A DNA stretch of 64,000 nt from Lachnospiraceae bacterium (GCA_003979345.1 RYVZ01000016.1:1-64000), one strand, 5' to 3'; counted from the first letter of the stretch, positions 55,026-63,135 are shown. Made by a program: numbers and translations. The notes: generated by a model not told the origin, from the sequence alone.

Positions 55026-55100
55026 ATTCCGGCAAATTGCTTTGCAATTATCCGAAACCGGTGTTGTTTCAAAATATCTTAAGGATTGCCGGAATGTTTT
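55026..55100 (+). ncRNA. Possible branched RNA structure or complex terminator
   Basis: ATTCCGGCAA (55026-55035) pairs perfectly with TTGCCGGAAT (55086-55095). Inside are two small hairpins, ATTGC/GCAAT (55036-55048) and GAAAC/GTTTC (55054-55070), giving a three-way junction. GTTTTTG follows, so it may serve as the radA terminator or as a leader of the next gene. Confidence 0.45.
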
Positions 55101-55137
55101 TGAACAGGGGTTATAAAACGGGGAAGGAGAGTCATAT

Positions 55138-55359
55138 ATGAATATCGGAAATATGGCAAAGATCATGGGGGCGTGGGGAGCGTTTCAAAAAAATCACCCG
55201 AAGTTCCCTGCCTTTTGTAAAGCAGTCGCCAAGAAAGGGCTTCGAGAGGGAAGCGTGATCGAAGTGATCGTGACAACTCAGGACGGGGAGAAAATCGAAA
55301 CAAGTATTCGGGTTCAGGAAAGCGATATGGAACTGATCAAAGGGCTTGGAGGAATGTGA
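55138..55359 (+). CDS. Small hypothetical protein
   Basis: 73 residues, basic middle and beta-strand end (VIEVIVTTQDGEKIETSIRVQESD). GGGAAGGAGAG precedes the ATG. It looks like a real gene of unknown function, placed after radA and convergent with the next gene. Confidence 0.7.
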   Translation: MNIGNMAKIMGAWGAFQKNHPKFPAFCKAVAKKGLREGSVIEVIVTTQDGEKIETSIRVQESDMELIKGLGGM

Positions 55360-55365
55360 GGCTTG

Positions 55366-55929
55366 TTATAATAAATGTCCGTCCATGATATGATGAAGCT
55401 CCGCTATGATACGGGAATAATGCCTTTGAAAGCGTTCATCTGTAAGGTCCAGGGCGTCGAAGCGTATCAGGCGGTCAACAATGTGTTCGGATATTCTTTT
55501 TTTATATTCGATGGAATCCTCATAACGGTGCAGCTCTAAATGACCGGCTGCAGCTTCGTCCGACAATCTGGAATACAGGTCATTTACAAGGATCTCTCTT
55601 ACAACGGGTACTTCCTGTTCGCAGACAAGTTCGGCATCCCAGGAAGTCATTCCCCGCTGGAATCCATCTTCGTGCACTTCATAGACTGAACAGCTTTTGC
55701 CGTAAAAAATGCTGTAAAACGCGTTGGGGTAGCATTCGTAAACGACGGGGATATTGCCGTGATGTACAACATCATGATTACTGATGATAAAATCGAAATC
55801 ATCCTGAGGCGCGCCAAACAGAAGACCTGTTACGAAATGATCGACTGCGTAAACATACGCTTTATGATGGGTGGAAATACGGGGTTTTAATATCTGAATG
55901 CCGCTAGTTTGGGAGACATGATAGTACAT
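55366..55929 (-). CDS. Conserved hypothetical protein
   Basis: 187 residues, no membrane segment. The N-terminus YYHVSQTSGIQILKPRIS followed by AYVYAVD and FGAPQDDFDF has the look of ADP-ribosyltransferase-like or RNA 2'-phosphotransferase-like folds, but I see no proven catalytic set. Similar proteins seem common in Clostridia. An AAAGG site lies 10 nt before the ATG at 55929. It ends seven bases from the previous gene, convergently. Confidence 0.7.
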   Translation of the reverse strand: MYYHVSQTSGIQILKPRISTHHKAYVYAVDHFVTGLLFGAPQDDFDFIISNHDVVHHGNIPVVYECYPNAFYSIFYGKSCSVYEVHEDGFQRGMTSWDAELVCEQEVPVVREILVNDLYSRLSDEAAAGHLELHRYEDSIEYKKRISEHIVDRLIRFDALDLTDERFQRHYSRIIAELHHIMDGHLL

Positions 55930-56085
55930 AAGCGGGCCTGCCTTTCAATTTTATATTTATAGAATCATATCAGATTTTAATGGATCATGCAAGGGACGCG
56001 CGTGGGGCTTGCGGCTTTACGAGTCGGGGGAGCTTTGCGGCAGAGTCAGCACAATTTTTTAGCGGCAGAGACAGAAATTAGGGGC

Positions 56086-56115
56086 TTGCCAGATCGTACT
56101 CTTCTGTGCTATAAT
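56086..56115 (+). promoter_or_regulatory. Promoter of tRNA-Trp
   Basis: TTGCCA (56086-56091), 18-nt spacer, TATAAT (56110-56115) with extended TGC. Start expected near 56122. Confidence 0.75.
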
Positions 56116-56144
56116 ACAACTCGGCAGTTGTTCGTCAGTTTTAT

Positions 56145-56215
56145 AGGGGAATCATACAGTGGTAGTATTGCGGTCTCCAAAACCGTTCACGGGGGTTCGA
56201 ATCCCTCTTCCCCTG
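56145..56215 (+). tRNA. tRNA-Trp (CCA)
   Basis: Acceptor AGGGGAA / TTCCCCT, D-stem ATAC/GTAT, anticodon stem GCGGT/ACCGT with loop CTCCAAA (anticodon CCA at 56177-56179), T-stem GGGGG/CCCTC with loop TTCGAAT and a G discriminator. The 3' CCA is not encoded. A short hairpin follows. Confidence 0.95.
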
Positions 56216-56219
56216 TTTC

Positions 56220-56247
56220 TAAAGCCTGATTATTCAAGGGCTTTTCA
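56220..56247 (+). terminator. Terminator after tRNA-Trp
   Basis: AAAGCC (56221-56226) pairs with GGCTTT (56239-56244), followed by TTC. Confidence 0.6.
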
Positions 56248-56377
56248 TTCTATTTTCATCAATGGGAAATGTACTGAAAATCAATTCAGTGCTTGTTTCC
56301 GTTGATAGTCTAACAGTCAGACGGTCGTTCTGATATAGTTTCACACAAATTACAATTATATAAAGAGGAGGAGGTTT

Positions 56378-56695
56378 ATGGCATTAACCAATGAAGATTT
56401 GTTGGCAATTTCTGATATTGTGGATACAAAGCTGAAATCAGAATTACGGCCGCTGAGAGATGATATACAAGCGGTGATGGATGAAGTGCGGGTCATAAAG
56501 GAGGATCTGCATCTTGTAAAGCTGCAGCAGGAGAACGTGATCATTCTACGTCTGGATACGATAGAGTCGTGTTATACAGGAACGTATCAGCGTTATCACA
56601 ATATGGCGAACAGGATGGAGACAGTGTATGATATTATTGATCTGCTGAAAAAGATAGTGGCGGAAAACAGCCCCAAATTGCAAAGAACGGGATAG
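56378..56695 (+). CDS. Coiled-coil hypothetical protein, copy 1
   Basis: 105 residues, almost all helical, heptad-like (DIVDTKLKSELRPLRDDIQAVMDEVRVIKED). GAGGAGGAGG precedes the ATG. It is a paralogue of the gene 124 nt downstream; both share N- and C-terminal thirds and upstream sequence, so one arose by duplication. Function unknown. Confidence 0.75.
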   Translation: MALTNEDLLAISDIVDTKLKSELRPLRDDIQAVMDEVRVIKEDLHLVKLQQENVIILRLDTIESCYTGTYQRYHNMANRMETVYDIIDLLKKIVAENSPKLQRTG

Positions 56696-56698
56696 TGT

Positions 56699-56725
56699 GA
56701 AAAACGCTAAAAAATGGCGTTTTTC
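56699..56725 (+). terminator. Terminator between the two coiled-coil genes
   Basis: GAAAAACGC (56699-56707) pairs with GCGTTTTTC (56717-56725). Confidence 0.75.
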
Positions 56726-56818
56726 ATCCGGATTTGAGATTCCGTGGAGCGGAATCATGGGGGGATAGAGCGGGAGGAATCGATGGAGCATGTTACGATC
56801 ATATAAAGGAGGAGACTT

Positions 56819-57283
56819 ATGGCACTGACAAATGAAGATTTACTGGCGATTTCTGAGATCATGGATGCAAAACTGAAATCAGAATTAAGACCGTTAAGAA
56901 ACGACATGCAAGAGGTGAAAGATGAGCTTCATATTGTGAAGGGCGAAATACAAGTCATAAAGAGCGATGTGAAGGCCATGAATGACGGGATACAGGTCAT
57001 AAAGAGCGATATGAAGGTCATGAATGATGAAATCCAGGTTATGAAGGGTGATATGAAGGTTATGAATGACGAAATCCAGGTCATGAAGGGGGAACTTCGA
57101 CATGTAAAACTGTATCAGGAGAACGTGATTGTTCCACGTCTGGACACAATAGAATCCTGTTACACGGGGACATATCAGCGCTATCAGAATCAGGCGGACA
57201 GAATGGAAGCAGCATATGATGATATTGACCTGTTGAAAAAGGTGGCGGCAGAGCACAGTGAAAAACTGCAAAAGCTGGCATGA
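56819..57283 (+). CDS. Coiled-coil hypothetical protein, copy 2 with expanded repeats
   Basis: 154 residues. The ends match copy 1 (ALTNEDLLAIS..., RLDTIESCYTGTYQRY), while the middle is lengthened by three 42-bp tandem repeats (56966-57091) that encode 14-residue units like DMKVMNDEIQVMKG. Fourteen residues are two heptads, so the coiled coil stays in register. AAAGGAGGAG precedes the ATG. Confidence 0.78.
   Translation: MALTNEDLLAISEIMDAKLKSELRPLRNDMQEVKDELHIVKGEIQVIKSDVKAMNDGIQVIKSDMKVMNDEIQVMKGDMKVMNDEIQVMKGELRHVKLYQENVIVPRLDTIESCYTGTYQRYQNQADRMEAAYDDIDLLKKVAAEHSEKLQKLA
56966..57091 (+). repeat. 42-bp in-frame tandem repeat
   Basis: Units 56966-57007, 57008-57049 and 57050-57091; the last two differ at only a few silent positions, which suggests recent duplication. 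Confidence 0.9.
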
Positions 57284-57361
57284 TCTACTGAAGTACCGGG
57301 TAATTGGCGATGAAATCTGTTATCATAGGAGTATCATCGTCTGACAGGGGAGGAATGTTCT

Positions 57362-57760
57362 ATGTGGGCACATGTCGTAGTGAAAGCTGTTATTTTGAAC
57401 CATGATTTGCACAAGAATCTGTTGATCCGCCGTAGCCCGGATGATATGGAAGGATGGGAAGGAGCGGGGGGAAAAGCGGAGGACGGGGAGAGCCTTGAAG
57501 AGGCGGTCTGCCGGGAAGTATTGGAGGAAACGGGACTGGTGGTTACCCCTGAACGGTTTTTATATGCCGCCTTGGACGAGATAGATGGAAAGAAGATCAT
57601 TTTCGTTGTTTATCTCTGTTGCACATCAGAAGAAAAAGTCATACTAAGCAGTGAGCACACGGAATACCGCTGGACGGACAAAAGCGAATGCAGGGAATTA
57701 CTTTGGGGCGGGATAGCGCGGGACTATGAGAAGTATGGCGTTTATGAACTGGACTGGTGA
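57362..57760 (+). CDS. Nudix hydrolase
   Basis: 132 residues with a full Nudix box: GGKAEDGESLEEAVCREVLEETGL. Expected to cleave nucleoside diphosphate derivatives or clean up oxidised nucleotides; substrate unknown. AGGGGAGGAA precedes the ATG. Unlike the Nudix-fold protein before pyrF, its metal ligands are intact. Confidence 0.93.
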   Translation: MWAHVVVKAVILNHDLHKNLLIRRSPDDMEGWEGAGGKAEDGESLEEAVCREVLEETGLVVTPERFLYAALDEIDGKKIIFVVYLCCTSEEKVILSSEHTEYRWTDKSECRELLWGGIARDYEKYGVYELDW

Positions 57761-57893
57761 ATTGGACCGGTAAGTTTTTTTCTTTTCATTTTTATGCACA
57801 TATGATAAAGTATCAATAGAGAATCGGAGTCAGAACAGGCGGTAGTTCGAAAATGCATGCGCCTGTCGGGGTGGAAAGGAGTAGATATATCGT

Positions 57894-58556
57894 ATGAAAT
57901 ATACGTTTGAAGCGTCAATTGATAAGACGGAACAGGGGGGACGGATGAAGATTCCGTTCAATGTGTGGGAGATCTGTAAAAAAGAAGGCGATGTTCCCGT
58001 AAAAGTGCGGGTCGCAGATACCGTGTTCGTGTGCAATCTGGAGCCGGAGGGAAATGGCTATTATAACATTCCGATTCAGGAAAATATAATGAGTCAGTTT
58101 GAAACGGGGAAAGAATATCCCGTGACGTTCCGTGTGACGAAATCAAGTGTGGAAGCAAGTCCGTATAGCACGTCAAACCCGATCCGCAAGATAGACAGCA
58201 TGGAAGTCATCATCCAGCCGCATGACGGTCTGTGCGGACAGTCCTGTGTGGCAATGCTTGCAGGTATTACGCTTGATGAGGCGATCAATACCATGCACTG
58301 CGGCGAATGGCAGGCGACGATGGATAAGCTTGTCAGCGCGTTGAACTACTATGGCATCGATCATTCCGAGGAAATCATCTATACGAATGGAAAAGAAGAT
58401 GTGACGCTGCCTGAATGCTGCATCATTATGGAGAAAATGGGGCGCTACAGCCATTATTTAGTGTATTATCAAGGAAAAGGCTATGATTCCAATCTTGGTG
58501 TGCTTGCCCATTATGATGTAACAAAGATCAAAGGATATATGGAGATCTATTTATAA
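57894..58556 (+). CDS. DUF1905 domain fused to a papain-like (C39-type) domain
   Basis: 220 residues. Residues 1-95 look like DUF1905 (YTFEASIDKTEQGGRMKIPFNVW and VFVCNLEPEGNGYYNIPI). Residues 100-220 look like a C39-type cysteine peptidase: PHDGLCGQSCVAMLAG with Cys114 as nucleophile candidate, His187 in RYSHYLVYY and Asp198 in GYDSNLG. The combination is unusual to me. AAAGGAG ten bases upstream. No secretion signal or ABC partner, so a bacteriocin-processing role is not supported. Confidence 0.7.
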   Translation: MKYTFEASIDKTEQGGRMKIPFNVWEICKKEGDVPVKVRVADTVFVCNLEPEGNGYYNIPIQENIMSQFETGKEYPVTFRVTKSSVEASPYSTSNPIRKIDSMEVIIQPHDGLCGQSCVAMLAGITLDEAINTMHCGEWQATMDKLVSALNYYGIDHSEEIIYTNGKEDVTLPECCIIMEKMGRYSHYLVYYQGKGYDSNLGVLAHYDVTKIKGYMEIYL

Positions 58557-58577
58557 AATGCCTGTTCCGATATGTTT

Positions 58578-58715
58578 GAAAAGACTTCACTTTGAGTAAA
58601 GAAAAGGCTCCACTAATTGTAAAGAAAAGGCTTCACTAATCGTGAAGAAAAGACTTCACTAATCGTGAAGAAAAGACTTCACTAATTGTGAAGAAAAGAC
58701 TTCACTAATTGTGAA
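58578..58715 (+). repeat. Six tandem 23-bp repeats
   Basis: Six head-to-tail units of GAAAAGACTTCACTAATTGTGAA type (58578, 58601, 58624, 58647, 58670, 58693), with the first two more diverged. The last unit forms the stem of the terminator that follows. Confidence 0.95.
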
Positions 58716-58721
58716 GTCTTT
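58695..58721 (+). terminator. Terminator grown out of the repeat array
   Basis: AAAGACTTCAC (58695-58705) pairs with GTGAAGTCTTT (58711-58721) around TAATT. The stem is 11 bp and ends in TTT. Confidence 0.85.
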
Positions 58722-58796
58722 GTATATTACAACGGATATTACGCCTCATAGGATGTATACACATTCGGAAAAAAATAACTTTGGAGATCGTTCATC

Positions 58797-60158
58797 ATGA
58801 AAGATTTGACACAGGGAAAGCCGTTAAAGCTGATTCTGCAGTTTGCGCTGCCCATCATGCTGGGAAATATTTTTCAGCTTTTTTATTCGCTCGCCGATAC
58901 GCGCATTGTCGGGAGCTATCTGGGGGAACAGGCACTGGCGGCAGTGGGTGTGACAAGCTCCCTAAACAGTATGATCGTCGGATTTCTGATCGGGCTGACA
59001 AATGGTTTTGCCATCATTACGGCGAGAGGATTTGGCGCAAAAGATGAAGCACATATTCGCAGGGCTGTTGCGGGTACGTTTATGCTCGGACTGGCGACAT
59101 CACTTGTTTTGACTGCTGCCAGCGTACTTTTTCTGCCTGGAATCCTGCGGCTCTTACATACGGAAGAAAACCTGATACCGCTTGCAGTCCGCTATTTCAG
59201 GATAATTCTGTTCGGCATGACGGCGGCTATGCTTTATAATGTCTGTGCGGGATTGCTGCGCGCGATCGGTGATACGGTGGCGCCGCTTGTGTTTTTGGTC
59301 ATTTCCGCGCTGCTCAATGTGGGTCTGGATCTTTTATTTGTCAGAGTGTTCGCGTTCGGCGTGGAGGGAGCTGCGATTGCGACCGTGCTTTCTCAGATTA
59401 TCGCGTTTGCGGCATGTTTCTGCTATCTGTGGAAACGATATCCGATCCTGCGTGTGCAGAGGAAGGAATGCCGTCTGAGTCCTGAGACGGTAAAAGAGCT
59501 GTATACAACAGGACTTTCCGTCGGTCTTATGGGCTGCCTTGTCAATATTGGTTCTGTTGCCCTGCAGGGTGCGATCAACGGGTTTGGTGAGCATACGATC
59601 GTGGCGCATACGGCGGCGCGCAAGATCACAGAGCTGTTCATGCTGCCATTTGCGGTATTCGGTACGACGATGGCGACATTCAGCGGTCAAAATATGGGCG
59701 CGGGAAGACCTGACCGGATAAAAAAAGGATTGATACAGGCAATCCTTCTTGTGTGGGGATGGTGTCTGCTCATGCTTCTCATTGCCTATTTGGCAGCACC
59801 GTGGCTTGTGCGGGCGGTAACGGCGACAAAGGAGACGGACATTATTGAGACAGCGGCGTTATATCTTCGTGTCAATACGCTGTTTTACGCGGTTCCTACC
59901 GTTATCTGTCTTGCCAGAAATACGATGCAGGGAATGGGGGACAGCATCACTCCGCTTGTTTCAAGCGGCGTCGAACTTGTCGGAAAGGTGCTGATCGCCG
60001 TTGTATTTTCTAATTACTTCGGGTATATGGCGGTTATCTGGTCCGAGCCGGTCATTTGGATTCTTATGGTGATACCGTTGCTTGTGCAACTGATCAGAAA
60101 TCCGCTCATGCACGGACAGCCGGAGCGCGCGGCAGTTGGCGCGGACGAGGGCAGATAA
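58797..60158 (+). CDS. MATE family efflux transporter
   Basis: 453 residues, twelve predicted membrane segments, no charged loops of note. The start KDLTQGKPLKLILQFALPIMLGNIFQLFYSLAD and the internal GLTNGFAIITARGFGA and LLRAIGDTVAPL are typical. Cation-coupled drug exporter. The binding site is weak (TTTGGAG). The next gene lies 107 nt downstream. Confidence 0.95.
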   Translation: MKDLTQGKPLKLILQFALPIMLGNIFQLFYSLADTRIVGSYLGEQALAAVGVTSSLNSMIVGFLIGLTNGFAIITARGFGAKDEAHIRRAVAGTFMLGLATSLVLTAASVLFLPGILRLLHTEENLIPLAVRYFRIILFGMTAAMLYNVCAGLLRAIGDTVAPLVFLVISALLNVGLDLLFVRVFAFGVEGAAIATVLSQIIAFAACFCYLWKRYPILRVQRKECRLSPETVKELYTTGLSVGLMGCLVNIGSVALQGAINGFGEHTIVAHTAARKITELFMLPFAVFGTTMATFSGQNMGAGRPDRIKKGLIQAILLVWGWCLLMLLIAYLAAPWLVRAVTATKETDIIETAALYLRVNTLFYAVPTVICLARNTMQGMGDSITPLVSSGVELVGKVLIAVVFSNYFGYMAVIWSEPVIWILMVIPLLVQLIRNPLMHGQPERAAVGADEGR

Positions 60159-60265
60159 AGCAAGGCAGGAATGGACCGGGCAGCACCGGAAACATGGAAA
60201 ATGTGGTGTGTCATGTTCCGAAAAGCGGACATGAAGCGGACGTCAGGCGAAACGGGAGGGCGGTA

Positions 60266-61021
60266 ATGACCGAAGACGAGGTTTTGGAAAAACGATTCAG
60301 GGAGCTTGCACGGCGGTCATATGACAGCGGCTGTTATATGTTTACACCGTTTCTTGGGATGGATAAACAGGCGCTTTTTTACCGGATGGAAAAAGAACTT
60401 TCCTATGCGGGTACTGCTTTATCAGGCGGTGTTGAGGGGGCGGAGCGGCAGATTCTGCGTTTTGGCGATGCGTCGGCGTTGGGTTATGAGACCGCATTCC
60501 CAATCGTCTGCCTGCTGGCTAAACCCAATAACCTGAAGTTTGCGGAGGAACTGACACACAGGGATTATCTCGGTGCATTGATGAATCTTGGCATTGAGCG
60601 GGAACTGATCGGAGATATAGTCATCAGGGAAAGGACGTGCTGCATTTTCTGTTTGGACCGGATCGCACCATATATTGTGGAGAATCTGACTCAGGTCAGG
60701 CATACGGGCGTTCATGTAACCAAAACCGATGAAATTCCGGAAACAGCGAAGCCGCAGTATCGCGAAGAACAGGTCGTTGTTTCATCAGGACGCATCGATG
60801 CCCTGGTCGCAAAACAGTATCATTTATCGCGGAGCAGCAGTGCGGAGCTTTTTCGTTCAAAGAAGATTTTTGTGGGTGGCAGACCGTGTGAAAACACTGC
60901 ATATCTGTGCAGGGATGGGGATATTGTTTCTGTCAGGGGGTATGGAAAATTTCGTGTCTGCGGGGATTTTGGAATAACGGGAAAAGGGCGGCTGCGCGTT
61001 ACATTGAAAATCTATGTATAA
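60266..61021 (+). CDS. S4-domain RNA-binding protein, YlmH type
   Basis: 251 residues. An N-terminal YlmH domain with FTPFLGMDKQ and GDIVIRE, and a C-terminal S4 domain (SSGRIDALVAKQYHLSRSSSAELFRSKKIFVGG). Related YlmH proteins act on ribosomes in Bacillota. GGGAGGG six bases before the ATG. Here it follows a MATE exporter rather than the usual division genes. Confidence 0.9.
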   Translation: MTEDEVLEKRFRELARRSYDSGCYMFTPFLGMDKQALFYRMEKELSYAGTALSGGVEGAERQILRFGDASALGYETAFPIVCLLAKPNNLKFAEELTHRDYLGALMNLGIERELIGDIVIRERTCCIFCLDRIAPYIVENLTQVRHTGVHVTKTDEIPETAKPQYREEQVVVSSGRIDALVAKQYHLSRSSSAELFRSKKIFVGGRPCENTAYLCRDGDIVSVRGYGKFRVCGDFGITGKGRLRVTLKIYV

Positions 61022-61184
61022 AATAGCTTGAAATCGGGGCACAAAAGAATTATAGTAATTATGGTACATGCCGTCAGAAGAAGTACTGCGTCATAGCAGG
61101 ACAGTGCTCGTATCCGGGCAGGAGAAGCTCTGACGGGATAAGCAGCATGGGGCCGACATCAGGCGTAAGGCAGGAAAAGAATTT

Positions 61185-61478
61185 ATGAAACCGACGATCT
61201 ATACAAGCTTAAAGGTGCACAATGAAATAGCACTATGCGCAGTGATTGATTTGGAAGTAAAGAAGCGCATCGAAAAAGAATTTTTGAATAATCGCATTTC
61301 TTATTGTGAAAAATGGGAAAATCCCGGATTTTTCCGGAAGATTTTTGGAGGCAGACCTGAATGCACGATCTGTATCAATGAGATGCAGCGCGAGAAGGCG
61401 GAGGAAGTATTGCGGGCTATGGAGCTTGGAGATCAGGTGGAATTGATCTGCAAGCCGGTGGATAAGACCTATTTTTAA
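61185..61478 (+). CDS. Small hypothetical protein
   Basis: 97 residues, with two Cys in the middle (ECTICINEMQREKAEEVLRAM). The last third resembles DUF2007-like signal-transducing proteins that end with an alpha-beta pair. GGCAGGAAAAGA precedes the ATG. Function unknown. Confidence 0.65.
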   Translation: MKPTIYTSLKVHNEIALCAVIDLEVKKRIEKEFLNNRISYCEKWENPGFFRKIFGGRPECTICINEMQREKAEEVLRAMELGDQVELICKPVDKTYF

Positions 61479-61527
61479 GAAATATGCAGCGTGAGTGTCA
61501 GATCAGACGTTACTCTACAAAGAAAGA

Positions 61528-61568
61528 AGGGGCTGTCGCACGGATTCGTGCGCTGCCCCTCCTTTTTT
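61528..61568 (+). terminator. Strong two-tier terminator
   Basis: AGGGGC/GCCCCT and CGCACG/CGTGCG stacked, followed by six T (61563-61568). Confidence 0.9.
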
Positions 61569-61593
61569 GGGATTACCGGAAGAAATTGATATG

Positions 61594-62058
61594 CTAATGA
61601 GAAACATCGTCATGCAGATGTTCCAGTTCTTTCAGCCGGTTGTTGATCTTTTTGGCTTCGCCGCGGTTAAACAGATAAAAGCAAAACCAAATTGCCACGA
61701 ATATGATGCAGGAGAACAAAAACTGCAAAATTGTATACAGAATGTCGCCGCTGTGATATGGAATCCAGTGAAGAGATAACGCGACCGGATAGAATACGCC
61801 CATACCGACTATGAAATGGATTGCTGCTTTAGCACCGAAAGAGGGGCGGTCAAGCTGATAAACGATGGCTGTTGATCCGCATGCGATCCCGACCAGAATG
61901 GAACCGATGGCATGCCTTGAAAAATCATTCATGATCAGCAGCAGGGTGTCTTCGGCGCCGAAGAGCTGATAAAACAGGCACAGTAAAACGAGAGTCGTGC
62001 ATCCCCATGTGATGCCGTGGCACAGATATTTGATGATCAGTTTGATAGAATGTTTCAT
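61594..62058 (-). CDS. DUF3021 family membrane protein
   Basis: 154 residues with four hydrophobic segments and a basic-acidic tail (KKINNRLKELEHLHDD). DUF3021 proteins usually pair with a LytTR regulator, as here: the start overlaps the LytTR gene stop (ATGA). They probably modulate that regulator from the membrane. Confidence 0.9.
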   Translation of the reverse strand: MKHSIKLIIKYLCHGITWGCTTLVLLCLFYQLFGAEDTLLLIMNDFSRHAIGSILVGIACGSTAIVYQLDRPSFGAKAAIHFIVGMGVFYPVALSLHWIPYHSGDILYTILQFLFSCIIFVAIWFCFYLFNRGEAKKINNRLKELEHLHDDVSH

Positions 62059-62504
62059 ACCAGCCCCAGCCTTTCTTTGAAAGATTTCCGAAAACTTCTG
62101 GAAATATAATCCTTTTTTCCGTTTTTCATAACAAGTTCCATCGTACCGTTTAATCCGGCTTTCACATGACTGATCCGCCGTATATGGACGATTGCGGATT
62201 TGGATATACGGATAAACGCAGGTCCCAGAAGAGGTTCCAATTCGTATAATGGCTTATTCAGGACATATCTTTGTGAAAGCGTGTCATAACAGGCAATTTC
62301 GCGTCCTTCTGTACGTACCAGTTCAATACTGTCCGATTCCAGAAAGTAGGTTTTTCCATCCCTTATTGCATTCAAGGTTCCCTGCATGGCACTTTCTCTT
62401 TCTAAAATAGAAATGGCTTCTGCAATCGTCGGAGTCATATTATGGATATGAAGAACCGCATAGGGTTCTTTATCGTCCGTACTGATATGGCATTCCACTC
62501 TCAT
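62055..62504 (-). CDS. LytTR-type transcriptional regulator without receiver
   Basis: 149 residues. N-terminal half without a receiver domain; a LytTR domain covers about 50-149 (GKTYFLESDSIELV, IRISKSAIVHIRRISHVKAGLNG, ISRSFRKSFKERLGL). It pairs with the DUF3021 gene and likely controls the nearby ABC transporter genes on the other strand. A GAAAGGAGCGC site precedes the ATG. Confidence 0.92.
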   Translation of the reverse strand: MRVECHISTDDKEPYAVLHIHNMTPTIAEAISILERESAMQGTLNAIRDGKTYFLESDSIELVRTEGREIACYDTLSQRYVLNKPLYELEPLLGPAFIRISKSAIVHIRRISHVKAGLNGTMELVMKNGKKDYISRSFRKSFKERLGLV

Positions 62505-62545
62505 GAATGCGCTCCTTTCCTTTGACCAAAGTGTTTAGGCTTAAG

Positions 62546-62764
62546 GTGTCAAAAGTCCTGATTGAAGTTGCGTACTGTCAATTTGCACAAAAGAACAGGT
62601 GTACACTCCGTTGCGCCAAACATTTCAATGAGCCTCCAAAGCGAAAATCGTGTTCAGCAAAGGCTTCCACGATTTTTGAGTCTCATTTTCATGGCGTAAA
62701 AGTCGTTTCAAATATTCTTTTGTGCAAATTGGCAACTAACGTTTTGGGGCAGGGCTTTTGACAC
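62546..62764 (+). repeat. Right copy of ~200-bp MITE-like element
   Basis: Full 219-bp copy. Terminal inverted repeats 62546-62560 / 62750-62764 (15 bp, one mismatch). Perfect inner inverted repeat 62579-62595 / 62715-62731 (17 bp). Central stem 62644-62652 / 62668-62676 (9 bp). The whole could fold into one long hairpin. No clear target-site duplication: TTAAG before and TTGAA after do not match well. Confidence 0.88.
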
Positions 62765-62862
62765 TTGAATCTGTTTGAGCACTTGCGAAATCGACAACGT
62801 ATATCATTGTGCAAAATATACAGATCCACAAGCAGGTACTCTGCACTTGCTTACGCTTCGCG

Positions 62863-62990
62863 ATGCACACTCGCTTCGCTCGGCGCGGTATAATGTCTGT
62901 CGATATTATACCATAATCGCTTTGCGATCATGCTACGTTCATGCACACTCGCTTCGCTCGGCGCGGTATAATGTCTAGCGACATTATACC
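62863..62990. repeat. Two REP-like units, period 78 bp
   Basis: ATGCACACTCGCTTCGCTCG is repeated at 62863 and 62941, each followed by a palindrome: 62887-62912 and 62965-62990 (GGTATAATGTC...GACATTATACC, perfect in the second). Confidence 0.9.
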
Positions 62991-63135
62991 ATAGTTTGCT
63001 CCGCTGCCGGATGCATTTCAGACAGAAAATGCGACCGCTTATACATCGGAAGCGTCCGCTTTGCGGATCGGGGTAGACGGGGAGGAAGGGCTGCGTTAGG
63101 ATGAGCATATCTTGACGTGAGAGGGAGGGATCGGA

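Larger units (their letters stand above)
62505..63135. other. Repeat-rich region between regulator and transporter
   Basis: Holds the right copy of the palindromic element (62546-62764), the 30-nt dispersed motif (62791-62820) and tandem REP-like units (62863-62990). No credible gene. Confidence 0.85.

Noticed and set aside
58578..58715. Short regular repeats that might be a CRISPR array
   Set aside because: The 23-bp units are directly head to tail with no spacers and there are no cas genes. It is a simple tandem repeat.
62507..62761. 84-codon ORF in the right repeat copy, with a relative in the left copy
   Set aside because: The sequence is palindromic element DNA; the copies differ by amino-acid changes and a frame change, and there is no ribosome binding site.
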